Origin: Endomicrobium sp.
GTDB taxonomy: Bacteria > Elusimicrobiota > Endomicrobiia > Endomicrobiales > Endomicrobiaceae
Length of the DNA stretch: 9,625 nt
Assembly: GCA_031290055.1 (NCBI GenBank)
Contig: JAITOH010000067.1
Span: forward strand, 1 to 9,625
Reading direction: 5' to 3'
Part shown: piece by piece, positions 1 through 6,392 of the stretch
Numbering within the stretch: the stretch's first letter is position 1
Layout of the letters: the number at the start of each line of letters is the position of its first letter
Made by a program: the position numbers and the translations under genes
The notes under the pieces: model-generated
The model's input: only the letters and a program-made list of their open reading frames with translations
Database searches by the model: none
Told to the model about the DNA's origin: nothing

Positions 1-627
1 TATCAAAGCTCTTATTTCTTTTAAAACATCAAAGGCAATGTTTACTGCTCCACTAAATTTATACGCACCATGTGAAGTCCCTATTGCAATGGCTAAAGAA
101 TCAATTTTCGTTTCTTCTACAAATTTTTTTGCTTCTCTAGGTTCAGTTAAATGTACTCTACCCGAACCTACACCATCCTCTATACCGCCTAAAGTTCCAA
201 TTTCAGCCTCTACTGAAACACCTTTTGCATGCGCATATTTAACAACTGAACGAGTAACTTTCACATTGTATTCATAAGTCGAAGCCGTTTTCCCGTCTTC
301 CATCAAAGAACCATCGATCATGACCGATGAAAATCCAAGCTCTATTGCTTTCATTACCGATTCCAAAGAATTACCATGATCCAAATGAATTGCGACTGGA
401 ATGTCTGGACTTTCTATAAGAGCAGCCTTCATTAAATATCCCAAATACGTAAAATTTGAATATTTCAATGCTCCCCTACTAGCCTGAATTATAACAGGAG
501 ATTGCGTTTCTCTAGCCGCAGACATAATTGCTTGTATCTGTTCCATGTTATTTACGTTGTATGCACCTACTCCATAACCTTTTCCCATTGCTTCTTCTAA
601 AATTTGCTTTGTAGATACAAGTGCCAT
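1..627 (-). CDS. fba: Class II fructose-1,6-bisphosphate aldolase, N-terminal 209 residues (cut by window edge)
   Basis: This is a zinc-dependent cytosolic enzyme that interconverts fructose-1,6-bisphosphate with dihydroxyacetone phosphate and glyceraldehyde-3-phosphate, in glycolysis and gluconeogenesis. The protein begins MALVSTKQILEEAM and continues in frame to the window edge. Family signatures are visible: HLDHGNS at 81-87 (D83 as likely catalytic acid, H84 as zinc ligand), GFSSVMIDGS at 98-107, VEAEIGTLGGIEDG at 139-152 with the conserved acidic pair, and GTSHGAYK at 183-190 with the second zinc histidine, H186. The third zinc histidine and the phosphate-binding end of the barrel lie beyond base 1. 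The pattern fits the roughly 310-345-residue class II subtype (Calvin-cycle or FbaA type) best; a tagatose-bisphosphate aldolase is the main alternative. The start is fixed by a strong ribosome binding site, GAGAGGTG at 636-643, 8 nt upstream. It lies 19 nt after accA and is probably co-transcribed with it. Confidence 0.95.
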   Translation of the reverse strand, partial: MALVSTKQILEEAMGKGYGVGAYNVNNMEQIQAIMSAARETQSPVIIQASRGALKYSNFTYLGYLMKAALIESPDIPVAIHLDHGNSLESVMKAIELGFSSVMIDGSLMEDGKTASTYEYNVKVTRSVVKYAHAKGVSVEAEIGTLGGIEDGVGSGRVHLTEPREAKKFVEETKIDSLAIAIGTSHGAYKFSGAVNIAFDVLKEIRALI

Positions 628-646
628 CTTCTTTTCACCTCTCTTT

Positions 647-1669
647 CTACTTATTTTTTATCATTTTTTCTTGCTTTTTAAAACTATTTTTAACAATAGC
701 ATTATTATACAGCTTAACCTTCTCGTAAACGCCGATATTTCTAAACCTTAAGTACCTCTCATGAACAATTTCTTTACTGCTTTTAGATTTATACTGTCCA
801 ATGTACTTATTTAAAGCACTTTTTAAATTTATTGCTGTTTTCCCCGGGTTATGATGAGCACCACCTAGCGGTTCTTTTATGATTTCATCTATGATTTTTA
901 AATTCAATAAATCTTTGGCTGTTATTTTCATTGCATAAGCAGCCTCAGGGGCTTTTGAAGCATCTTTAAAAAGAATAGCAGCACAGCCTTCCGGAGAAAT
1001 AACCGAGTAATAAGAATTTTCAAGGCTCAAAATTTTATTTGAAATGCCTATACCTAGTGCTCCACCGGAACCTCCTTCACCTATGACAACACTAACAATT
1101 GGTACTTTTAAACACGACATATCTCTTAAGTTTTTTGCAATAGCTTCAGCTTGTCCTCTTTCTTCAGCAGCAATTCCAGGATATGCACCAGGAGTGTCTA
1201 TAAAAGTTATTACAGGTCTGCTAAACTTTTCTGCAAGTTTCATTAGCCTCATTGCTTTTCTATAACCTTCTGGATAGGCCATACCAAAATTTCTAACAAC
1301 ATTTTCTTCAACGTCCCTACCTTTTTGGTGCCCTATAACCATAACTTGAGTATCATCAATCGTAGCAATACCTCCTAAAATCGCTCTATCATCACCAAAA
1401 ACTCTATCACCATGAAGCTCTACAAAATCTTTAAATATGAGCTTAATATAATCTGCAGAGTAAGGCCTTTGCGGGTGTCTTGCAATTTGTACTCTTTGCC
1501 AAGGAGTCAAAGATCCGTAAATTTTTTGTTTTAGCTCATCTCTTGTCTTTTCTAGATCTTCAATTTGTTTTGACAAATCAACACTAGTATCTTGAGAAGA
1601 CTTTTTTAAGTCATTGATTTTTCTATCAACTTCAATAATTGGTTGCTCAAAATCAAAAACTCTTTCCAT
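647..1669 (-). CDS. accA: Acetyl-CoA carboxylase carboxyltransferase, alpha subunit
   Basis: AccA and AccD form the carboxyltransferase half of acetyl-CoA carboxylase. It moves the carboxyl group from biotin on AccB to acetyl-CoA, giving malonyl-CoA for fatty acid synthesis in the cytosol. The N-terminus (1-50) carries a coiled-coil-like helix, followed by the typical [17 protein letters not shown] (54-70) and [17 protein letters not shown] (84-100). The crotonase-fold core has GHQKGRD (113-119), [10 protein letters not shown] (156-165), the glycine-rich oxyanion segment [12 protein letters not shown] (197-208) and [13 protein letters not shown] (224-236). At 340 residues it is slightly longer than E. 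coli AccA (about 319); the excess is a lysine-rich C-terminal tail (about 315-340). The frame is open for 25 more codons to 1744. I chose Met at 1669 because the family begins near that point, an AAAAGGA site (1674-1680) sits 4 nt upstream, and a promoter-like sequence occupies the extension. No accD is in the window. Confidence 0.96.
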   Translation of the reverse strand: MERVFDFEQPIIEVDRKINDLKKSSQDTSVDLSKQIEDLEKTRDELKQKIYGSLTPWQRVQIARHPQRPYSADYIKLIFKDFVELHGDRVFGDDRAILGGIATIDDTQVMVIGHQKGRDVEENVVRNFGMAYPEGYRKAMRLMKLAEKFSRPVITFIDTPGAYPGIAAEERGQAEAIAKNLRDMSCLKVPIVSVVIGEGGSGGALGIGISNKILSLENSYYSVISPEGCAAILFKDASKAPEAAYAMKITAKDLLNLKIIDEIIKEPLGGAHHNPGKTAINLKSALNKYIGQYKSKSSKEIVHERYLRFRNIGVYEKVKLYNNAIVKNSFKKQEKMIKNK

Positions 1670-1720
1670 ACTATCCTTTTCCCCATTCCCAAAAAATCTC
1701 GCTAAGATCAACACTACAAA

Positions 1721-1749
1721 ATTATCAATACAGCAAACTTGCACGACAA
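1721..1749 (-). promoter_or_regulatory. Candidate sigma-70 promoter of accA-fba
   Basis: On the minus strand a -35 box TTGTCG (1744-1749, 4 of 6 matches) and a -10 box GATAAT (1721-1726, 5 of 6) are separated by exactly 17 nt. Transcription would start near 1714, leaving a leader of about 45 nt that ends with the accA ribosome binding site. This agrees with the shorter accA start at 1669. AT-rich DNA produces such matches by chance, so this is a prediction only. Confidence 0.45.
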
Positions 1750-1798
1750 TAATCTATAATATACTCTTGATCTAAATTTAATAGTAAATACAAATAAC

Positions 1799-2524
1799 TT
1801 ATAATTCAGCAGAATAAGCTATTCTAAAAATTGTTTCTCCAGAACATCTATATTTATCACAATTACTTCCATTTTTCAAACAATCTCTTAAAATGCAATC
1901 AATATTTAAATGCTTTTTTAAAATAAGTTTTAAACCAAGATTAAACCTTGCATCAGCAAAACTGTGAATGTTGTCATATTCCATCATAAAAAAAATATTC
2001 TCTTTGTGCAGAGGTGCTATCGCATTTACAAAACCATAAATTTTAGAACTTGAAAAAAGTTTTATATTAGCTCCAACATTTAACATAACTCCCTCAGAAA
2101 AAATCTCTCTACCAATAATAAAGTATATGCCTTTACTTTTTTGTAAATATTTTCCACTTTTTGAGTCAAAAAAATAACCCTGCCCATCATAACCCACTGC
2201 TAACCCAGGCATAACCATACTCCCCTCATAAATTCTAAACTTTGCCTGCAAAGCTGGAATTGCAATTCCAACTTGTTTATTAGAAATAAAATTACTCCAC
2301 TCCCACGACAAGCCCAAATTTAAGGATTTTAAAATACCAAATTCGACTTTAGAAATTAGATCGCCTTTAGAAGAAGAAAATCTCAATTCTGCATTATAAG
2401 AACCGCAATTTAACATTTCCAATCTAGGTGTATCTATTACGGATGTTCTACTAGCGTAAGATAGGGAAGCAAGAGTAACAACCAATATTAGATAACTTAA
2501 AATGATTAACACCTTTTTAGACAT
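1799..2524 (-). CDS. Exported YjbH-like outer-membrane beta-barrel protein
   Basis: The 241-residue precursor has a clear Sec signal peptide: a lysine pair, a hydrophobic core (about 5-20) and a likely cleavage after SYA (24). The mature part opens with DTPRLEMLNCGSYN, then alternating hydrophobic and polar strands ending in aromatic or glycine residues, for example VEFGILKSLNLGLSWEW (60-76), the conserved-looking PALQAKFRIYEGSMVMPGLAVGYDGQGYF (90-118), GIYFIIGREIF (132-142), IYGFVNAIAPL (162-172) and MEYDNIHSFADARFNLGLKLIL (181-202). That reads as a small outer-membrane barrel, and its layout resembles YjbH-type proteins seen in Elusimicrobia-like genomes; the match is from memory. No enzymatic motif is visible, so the function is unknown. 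Oddly, four cysteines (C210, C215, C222, C227) cluster near the C-terminus, with a fifth at C40. The start is supported by AGAGGA (2528-2533) just upstream. It may be linked to the DUF4833-type gene before it. Confidence 0.8.
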   Translation of the reverse strand: MSKKVLIILSYLILVVTLASLSYASRTSVIDTPRLEMLNCGSYNAELRFSSSKGDLISKVEFGILKSLNLGLSWEWSNFISNKQVGIAIPALQAKFRIYEGSMVMPGLAVGYDGQGYFFDSKSGKYLQKSKGIYFIIGREIFSEGVMLNVGANIKLFSSSKIYGFVNAIAPLHKENIFFMMEYDNIHSFADARFNLGLKLILKKHLNIDCILRDCLKNGSNCDKYRCSGETIFRIAYSAEL

Positions 2525-2562
2525 AAATCCTCTTTAATTTTAAGATATTTAAGATAAGTTTA

Positions 2563-2591
2563 ATTGTATAAAGTTTAGCGTACCAAATCAA
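2563..2591 (-). promoter_or_regulatory. Candidate sigma-70 promoter of the barrel-protein gene
   Basis: On the minus strand a -35 box TTGATT (2586-2591, 4 of 6 matches) and a -10 box TACAAT (2563-2568, 5 of 6) are separated by 17 nt. The predicted start near 2556 gives a leader of about 30 nt before the ATG at 2524. This suggests the barrel gene can be transcribed separately from the exported-protein gene upstream, whose stop is 159 nt before that ATG. Confidence 0.5.
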
Positions 2592-2683
2592 CTTTTACAG
2601 TGATTCAAATTAACAACAACTACTTTATCAATAAGATTTTTAAAACAGAACTCTTAGAAATAAGTTGTCTAAATAGAACTAAT

Positions 2684-3190
2684 TTACCTTGGAGTAATTT
2701 TCTCAGAAACTTTCATTCCTGTTTTAATTTCAATTCCAGTAAGAACATAGTACAAAATTTTAGGAATTAAACCATCTTTGGCAAAAACATAAACAGTTGA
2801 AAGATACGCTTCTTTATTATTTATTTTAATTTCAGCTCTGGGTTTATCTTGTTTAATAGTAAGCCTTATCATTCTATCTGGAATGGCTCTTAGAGTTAAA
2901 TTATAATCAGTGCTGCTATTATTGCCATTGACTAGCTTTATTCCATAAGCTCTTCTTTCAAGTGCTGTTATCTCCTCACGCTGTCCATGTTTTGCATATA
3001 AAATCCAATAAACATCTATTGGGTTAAATTTGTCTATGCTACCATCATTATTTAATCTAACATCATACATAACAACATTAGCATTTTTATTTCTTTCTAT
3101 TGTAAAAAGGTTTCTTTTTACAATTTGAGAAGATGCAATTGAATTTATAAACAATCCCGCGACAATAAAAATTACCACATTTTTTTTCAT
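2684..3190 (-). CDS. Exported DUF4833-type protein of unknown function
   Basis: The product is 168 residues long. A Sec signal peptide is plain: MKKN, a hydrophobic stretch at about 5-18 and a likely cleavage near IAS-SQ (20/21). The mature protein is a compact, probably beta-rich periplasmic domain. Recognisable blocks are NLFTIERNKNANVVMYDVRL (27-46), NPIDVYWILYAKHGQREEIT (56-75), LERRAYGIK (77-85) and a C-terminal stretch with YLSTVYVFAKDG (129-140). The first three match my memory of DUF4833, a domain with no known activity. There are no cysteines, no lipobox and no obvious catalytic motif. The ribosome binding site is poor: only a purine-rich GAAAGAAATAAAA precedes the ATG. The next gene downstream also encodes an exported protein, so the two may act together in the envelope, but that is inference from position. 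Confidence 0.8.
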   Translation of the reverse strand: MKKNVVIFIVAGLFINSIASSQIVKRNLFTIERNKNANVVMYDVRLNNDGSIDKFNPIDVYWILYAKHGQREEITALERRAYGIKLVNGNNSSTDYNLTLRAIPDRMIRLTIKQDKPRAEIKINNKEAYLSTVYVFAKDGLIPKILYYVLTGIEIKTGMKVSEKITPR

Positions 3191-3255
3191 TTTTATTTCT
3201 TTCTTTTAAAATTTTTAATACTTACAAATTATATTACTTATATCAATTTCATACT

Positions 3256-3489
3256 TCACATATAGTCAGTAATTACATTACCGTAAAAAAGTTTTTACAA
3301 TCTTATAAGTATCTGTCAAGTACCGTATTTATACTTGGATAACAAGTAATCTAAGCAAATCCATATCACTAAATGATACGCAAGTAATTCTTTTATTAAA
3401 CAGAGAATTCATATTCTAAAAAGAATAATTAGAAATTTCAACGAAAAGACTTTAGAATTGGCTTTATAATACAGCAATTTTTTGCACAT
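3256..3489 (-). pseudogene. Possible decayed gene, perhaps a serine acetyltransferase-like protein
   Basis: This lies in the 320-bp gap between addB and the DUF4833-type gene. A single minus-strand frame from an ATG at 3487-3489 reads 26 codons, a TGA (3409-3411), 30 codons, a TGA (3316-3318), 6 codons, a TAA (3295-3297) and 12 more codons. The first piece, with KANSKVFSLKFLIILFRI, and the second, with AYHLVIWICLDYLLSKYKYGT, have protein-like composition. They recall the N-terminal region of small serine acetyltransferases, in which a helical segment ends in a KYGI-type motif just before the hexapeptide-repeat domain. The fourth piece, LFYGNVIT, could be a remnant of the GFYIGH/GNIVI region. 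That comparison is from memory and is weak. If real, most of the catalytic beta-helix has been lost. The alternative is that this is simply non-coding AT-rich spacer. No ribosome binding site is evident. Confidence 0.28.
3292..3319 (-). promoter_or_regulatory. Weak candidate promoter upstream of the DUF4833-type gene
   Basis: A perfect -35 hexamer TTGACA (3314-3319, minus strand) is followed after 16 nt by TAAAAA (3292-3297, 4 of 6 matches to the -10 consensus). The start would be about 95 nt before the ATG at 3190. A perfect TATAAT also occurs closer to the gene (3228-3233) but has no acceptable -35 box. The TAAAAA box lies inside an imperfect palindrome (3283-3298). Either site could be chance in AT-rich DNA. 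Confidence 0.25.
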
Positions 3490-3510
3490 ATTTATTAAGT
3501 AAGCACGAAT

Positions 3511-6330
3511 TCATCTGCATATATAAAAATATTTACAAGTTTTACAATTAGCCTTATCTTCCTCATCAAATTCGAAATTTTCTCCGCTACTTATTTCGTC
3601 AAGCAAAACTTTAACAGTATCAATACACTTATCATATACTTCTTTCTGTTTGGGGAACTTAAGAATACTTGATTTTTTTATATCATAAATTCCACACTCA
3701 GAAACAGTAAATCCTGACTCTTTTTCAAATATGTACTTGTACAATGGAAGTTGTAAAGACTTTATTACCTTTTTAATATTTTGTCGATAGAAATTATTTG
3801 TTAATAAATCGATGTGTTTTTCTAAAATAATATTGTTTGTAACATGCCCAGTTTTATAATCAAAAATCATATAATTCTTACCATCGCTATCTATTCTATC
3901 TATTCTGCAACTTAAATTATAGATCTTTCCAGTTTTTGTTTTAATGCTTGAAAAATAATTCCGCTCACAACCGTAAATGTTTTTATATGACCTTTTCCTT
4001 TCGCAATCTAAAACATTTGTCATTCGATGTTTTAAAACTTCTTTTATCATAAAAGCATCTTCTCTAAGCTTAAAATAACAAGAATTTTCAAAACTGTTTT
4101 CAAGTTTTTTTAAATAATCTTTCTTAAATTGCAAAGATTGAATTTTTTCAATGTCAAGTCCCTCATGTAATGCACCTTTTAAAAAACTATGTATAAAATT
4201 GCCTATGTCTTTGTCTAAAAGTTCATGTCCAACTTCTAGCCCTCCCTTAAGTAACAATACGTATCTAAAGAAAAATCTAAGTTTACAGTTTAAATAAATG
4301 TCAAAACTACTGTGCGTATAGTGTCTGTTTGTAAGATATTTTTTGATGCTTCCAGTTTTTGCATATTTTAGTTTTACAGACTGTTTAATTGAAAATTTAG
4401 GCAAGCAAAATTTATTTATTTTTACGGCATTAATGTCATTTTCTTCTAGCTGTTTATTCCAAATAAGTAATTCAATAAATCTACTCCTTTCGTCTTTTTC
4501 ATTATCAGGATAAATAAGGGTTACTTTTTTTGCACACGAAATGAGCCTCTGAAAATGATACTTCTGTATCTCAAGTTCCCTATTTGCCATATCAATTCCC
4601 AAAGCATACATAATATCTTTAGGAATAAGAGAATATTGTTTTCTAATCTTCGGCATAGATGAATCAGTCATACCAACAATAAAAACATTATCAAACGAAA
4701 GGCTTCTTGACTCCCAGAAGCCTAATATTTGCAATTCTTTAAGCGATGAACCTAATAAAATTATGTTCTTGTTTTTAATTAATTTTTTAAAAATATTAAA
4801 AATCTCTTCATTTTTAAATTTTTCTTTAGCCAATTCATCAAATTTTAATTCTTCTACCAAAGACAACAATATTTCCATAGCTTCAATATTTAATAGATAG
4901 CTACGAACAGAACTTAAAGAATATATTTTTTTCAAAAAATTAGACAAGACAAAAGACAAATAATTGAAAGTGTCGATTTCACCCCAAGATATAAAAAAAG
5001 TGTCAAAAATTTCTTTTAATATCTTTACAACTTCTTGTTGAGATATATACTTCCAAGCCTCAGTTGCAGCAAGACTTATCTCACGTATAAGATTCTTATT
5101 ACTTATAATTTCTTCAAAAAACACAAATACCTTATTACTTAAACAACTTTCTGAATTTTGATCTAAAGCTTCCTCAATCATATGAGCAACAATTCTTGAG
5201 ATTGAGCTTTCTCCAAAAAATCTCATGTTTTTAAAAAGTGGATTGGCCAGCACTTTCATAATATCCTTTGAATAGTAATACTGGCCTTTTTTTGAAAGCT
5301 GTGCCTCTATAACTGCATCTAGTAGAGAAAAGACTGCAGTCTTTTCAACAGGGTATCCTGTTGAAATATTACACCTGTCTGTAATTATCGAAATTTCAGA
5401 TATCACAGATTGCAAGATTTTTGAATCTGGAACAACGATAGCAGTTTTACTGACATCAGTATGAGAATACTTACCAATAAGGTTTTTAAGCAAAGCCCCC
5501 TGAGATTGATCATCAAAAGCTGAATATATACTTAATTTATATTTTTTTTTATTATTGCATATGTTTGGCAACGGTTCTTTAAATATTGAATAAAGATTTC
5601 TTAAAATTTCATATTCTTTTGGGTCTCCTTGAGTAATAACTGTAAGTTTTTTGGCATTATAAATCTTTTTAAAAATATCTATTTCAGTTTTACAAAAATA
5701 AAACGGTGACATCAATACTATCTCGTCAAAACTACCTAACAATAAATCTACTTCCATTTCAGAAGTCTTTAAAAAGCTATATCCTTTTGTAATACTCGAT
5801 GATAGTTTTAAAGCATTATGAAAACTTCTCCTTATTTTAAAAATACTTCTCAATAGATTATTGATATTTTCTGGAACATCGTAACCTATTTCAGGGTTTA
5901 CTTTTACAGCTTCAAGACTTTCTATGGAAACATTTTCTAAATCTAATTGTTCAATAAAAAATAAAATTTCAAATGCCCAATCAATAAAAGAAGCAAAAGA
6001 TGTTTTACCACTTAAAAGATGTGGCTCTTCGTTTTCAATAATTTTAAATATCATAAATGCAGCTTTTATATCAGAAATTTTTATAAATTCTGTATTATCA
6101 AAAATAATTTTTTCAATAAATTCATGAATCGTAAGGAATACAGGTGGGAAGAAAGATTTTTTTTGCTTTTGGGCAATATTTTTTTTAATAAACAAAAAAG
6201 GCCTTTGCCCACCAGTTATTAAAGCAGTCTTCTTAGTAGATTTTAAAATATAATCTGATGTAAAATCTATTATATTTTCTTGAATATCTATATTTATCAC
6301 ACTTCCTGATATCTTATAATTTTTAAACAT
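3511..6330 (-). CDS. addB: AddB-type subunit of the AddAB helicase-nuclease (iron-sulfur PD-(D/E)XK nuclease)
   Basis: AddB pairs with AddA to resect double-strand breaks; its nuclease cuts one strand while the complex unwinds DNA and prepares a 3' end for RecA. The 939-residue protein is shorter than Bacillus AddB (about 1166). The N-terminal half resembles an inactive UvrD-like helicase: it starts with ITGGQRPFLFIKKNIAQK (38-55) and FPPVFLTIHEFIEKI (61-75) but has no GKT Walker A motif. Helicase-like remnants continue, such as FDNVFIVGMTDSSMP (546-560). The C-terminal nuclease domain looks intact: H714 in IGNFIHSFLKG, D811 in CRIDRID, D824 and K826 in FDYKTG, and Q860-xxx-Y864. The iron-sulfur cysteines are C682 upstream of the nuclease and C929, C932, C938 at the extreme C-terminus (CKTCKYFYIC). 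The start follows an in-frame TGA 6 nt upstream and has a weak ribosome binding site. The gene lies 62 nt after addA, so co-transcription is likely. Confidence 0.9.
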   Translation of the reverse strand: MFKNYKISGSVINIDIQENIIDFTSDYILKSTKKTALITGGQRPFLFIKKNIAQKQKKSFFPPVFLTIHEFIEKIIFDNTEFIKISDIKAAFMIFKIIENEEPHLLSGKTSFASFIDWAFEILFFIEQLDLENVSIESLEAVKVNPEIGYDVPENINNLLRSIFKIRRSFHNALKLSSSITKGYSFLKTSEMEVDLLLGSFDEIVLMSPFYFCKTEIDIFKKIYNAKKLTVITQGDPKEYEILRNLYSIFKEPLPNICNNKKKYKLSIYSAFDDQSQGALLKNLIGKYSHTDVSKTAIVVPDSKILQSVISEISIITDRCNISTGYPVEKTAVFSLLDAVIEAQLSKKGQYYYSKDIMKVLANPLFKNMRFFGESSISRIVAHMIEEALDQNSESCLSNKVFVFFEEIISNKNLIREISLAATEAWKYISQQEVVKILKEIFDTFFISWGEIDTFNYLSFVLSNFLKKIYSLSSVRSYLLNIEAMEILLSLVEELKFDELAKEKFKNEEIFNIFKKLIKNKNIILLGSSLKELQILGFWESRSLSFDNVFIVGMTDSSMPKIRKQYSLIPKDIMYALGIDMANRELEIQKYHFQRLISCAKKVTLIYPDNEKDERSRFIELLIWNKQLEENDINAVKINKFCLPKFSIKQSVKLKYAKTGSIKKYLTNRHYTHSSFDIYLNCKLRFFFRYVLLLKGGLEVGHELLDKDIGNFIHSFLKGALHEGLDIEKIQSLQFKKDYLKKLENSFENSCYFKLREDAFMIKEVLKHRMTNVLDCERKRSYKNIYGCERNYFSSIKTKTGKIYNLSCRIDRIDSDGKNYMIFDYKTGHVTNNIILEKHIDLLTNNFYRQNIKKVIKSLQLPLYKYIFEKESGFTVSECGIYDIKKSSILKFPKQKEVYDKCIDTVKVLLDEISSGENFEFDEEDKANCKTCKYFYICR

Positions 6331-6392
6331 TACATTTCATACTCTAACAAATAGATTCCAATAAAAACAAATTCCTTACCGGACAATAAAAA

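Noticed and set aside
38..277. Plus-strand open frame of 79 codons
   Set aside because: It lies wholly opposite the aldolase gene, has no family resemblance and no ribosome binding site; it is an antisense shadow.
2525..2683. Small RNA or tRNA in the 159-base gap before the barrel gene
   Set aside because: No cloverleaf, GC-rich stem or terminator is visible; the gap is explained by a promoter and leader.
3283..3298. Inverted repeat GTAAAAA-AG-TTTTTAC as a terminator
   Set aside because: The two-base loop and all-A/T stem would not form a stable hairpin, and no T-run follows on the transcribed strand in the right place.
3317..3337. Inverted repeat CAAGTA-9-TACTTG with further CAAGTA copies at 3343 and 3381 as an operator
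   Set aside because: The copies are short, irregularly spaced (26 and 38 bases) and expected in AT-rich DNA; there is no supporting regulator in the window.
1846..6301. Sixteen-base repeat ATCTATATTTATCACA at 1846-1861 and 6286-6301
   Set aside because: Both copies fall in unrelated coding sequences in AT-rich DNA, without extension on either side; chance is the simplest explanation.
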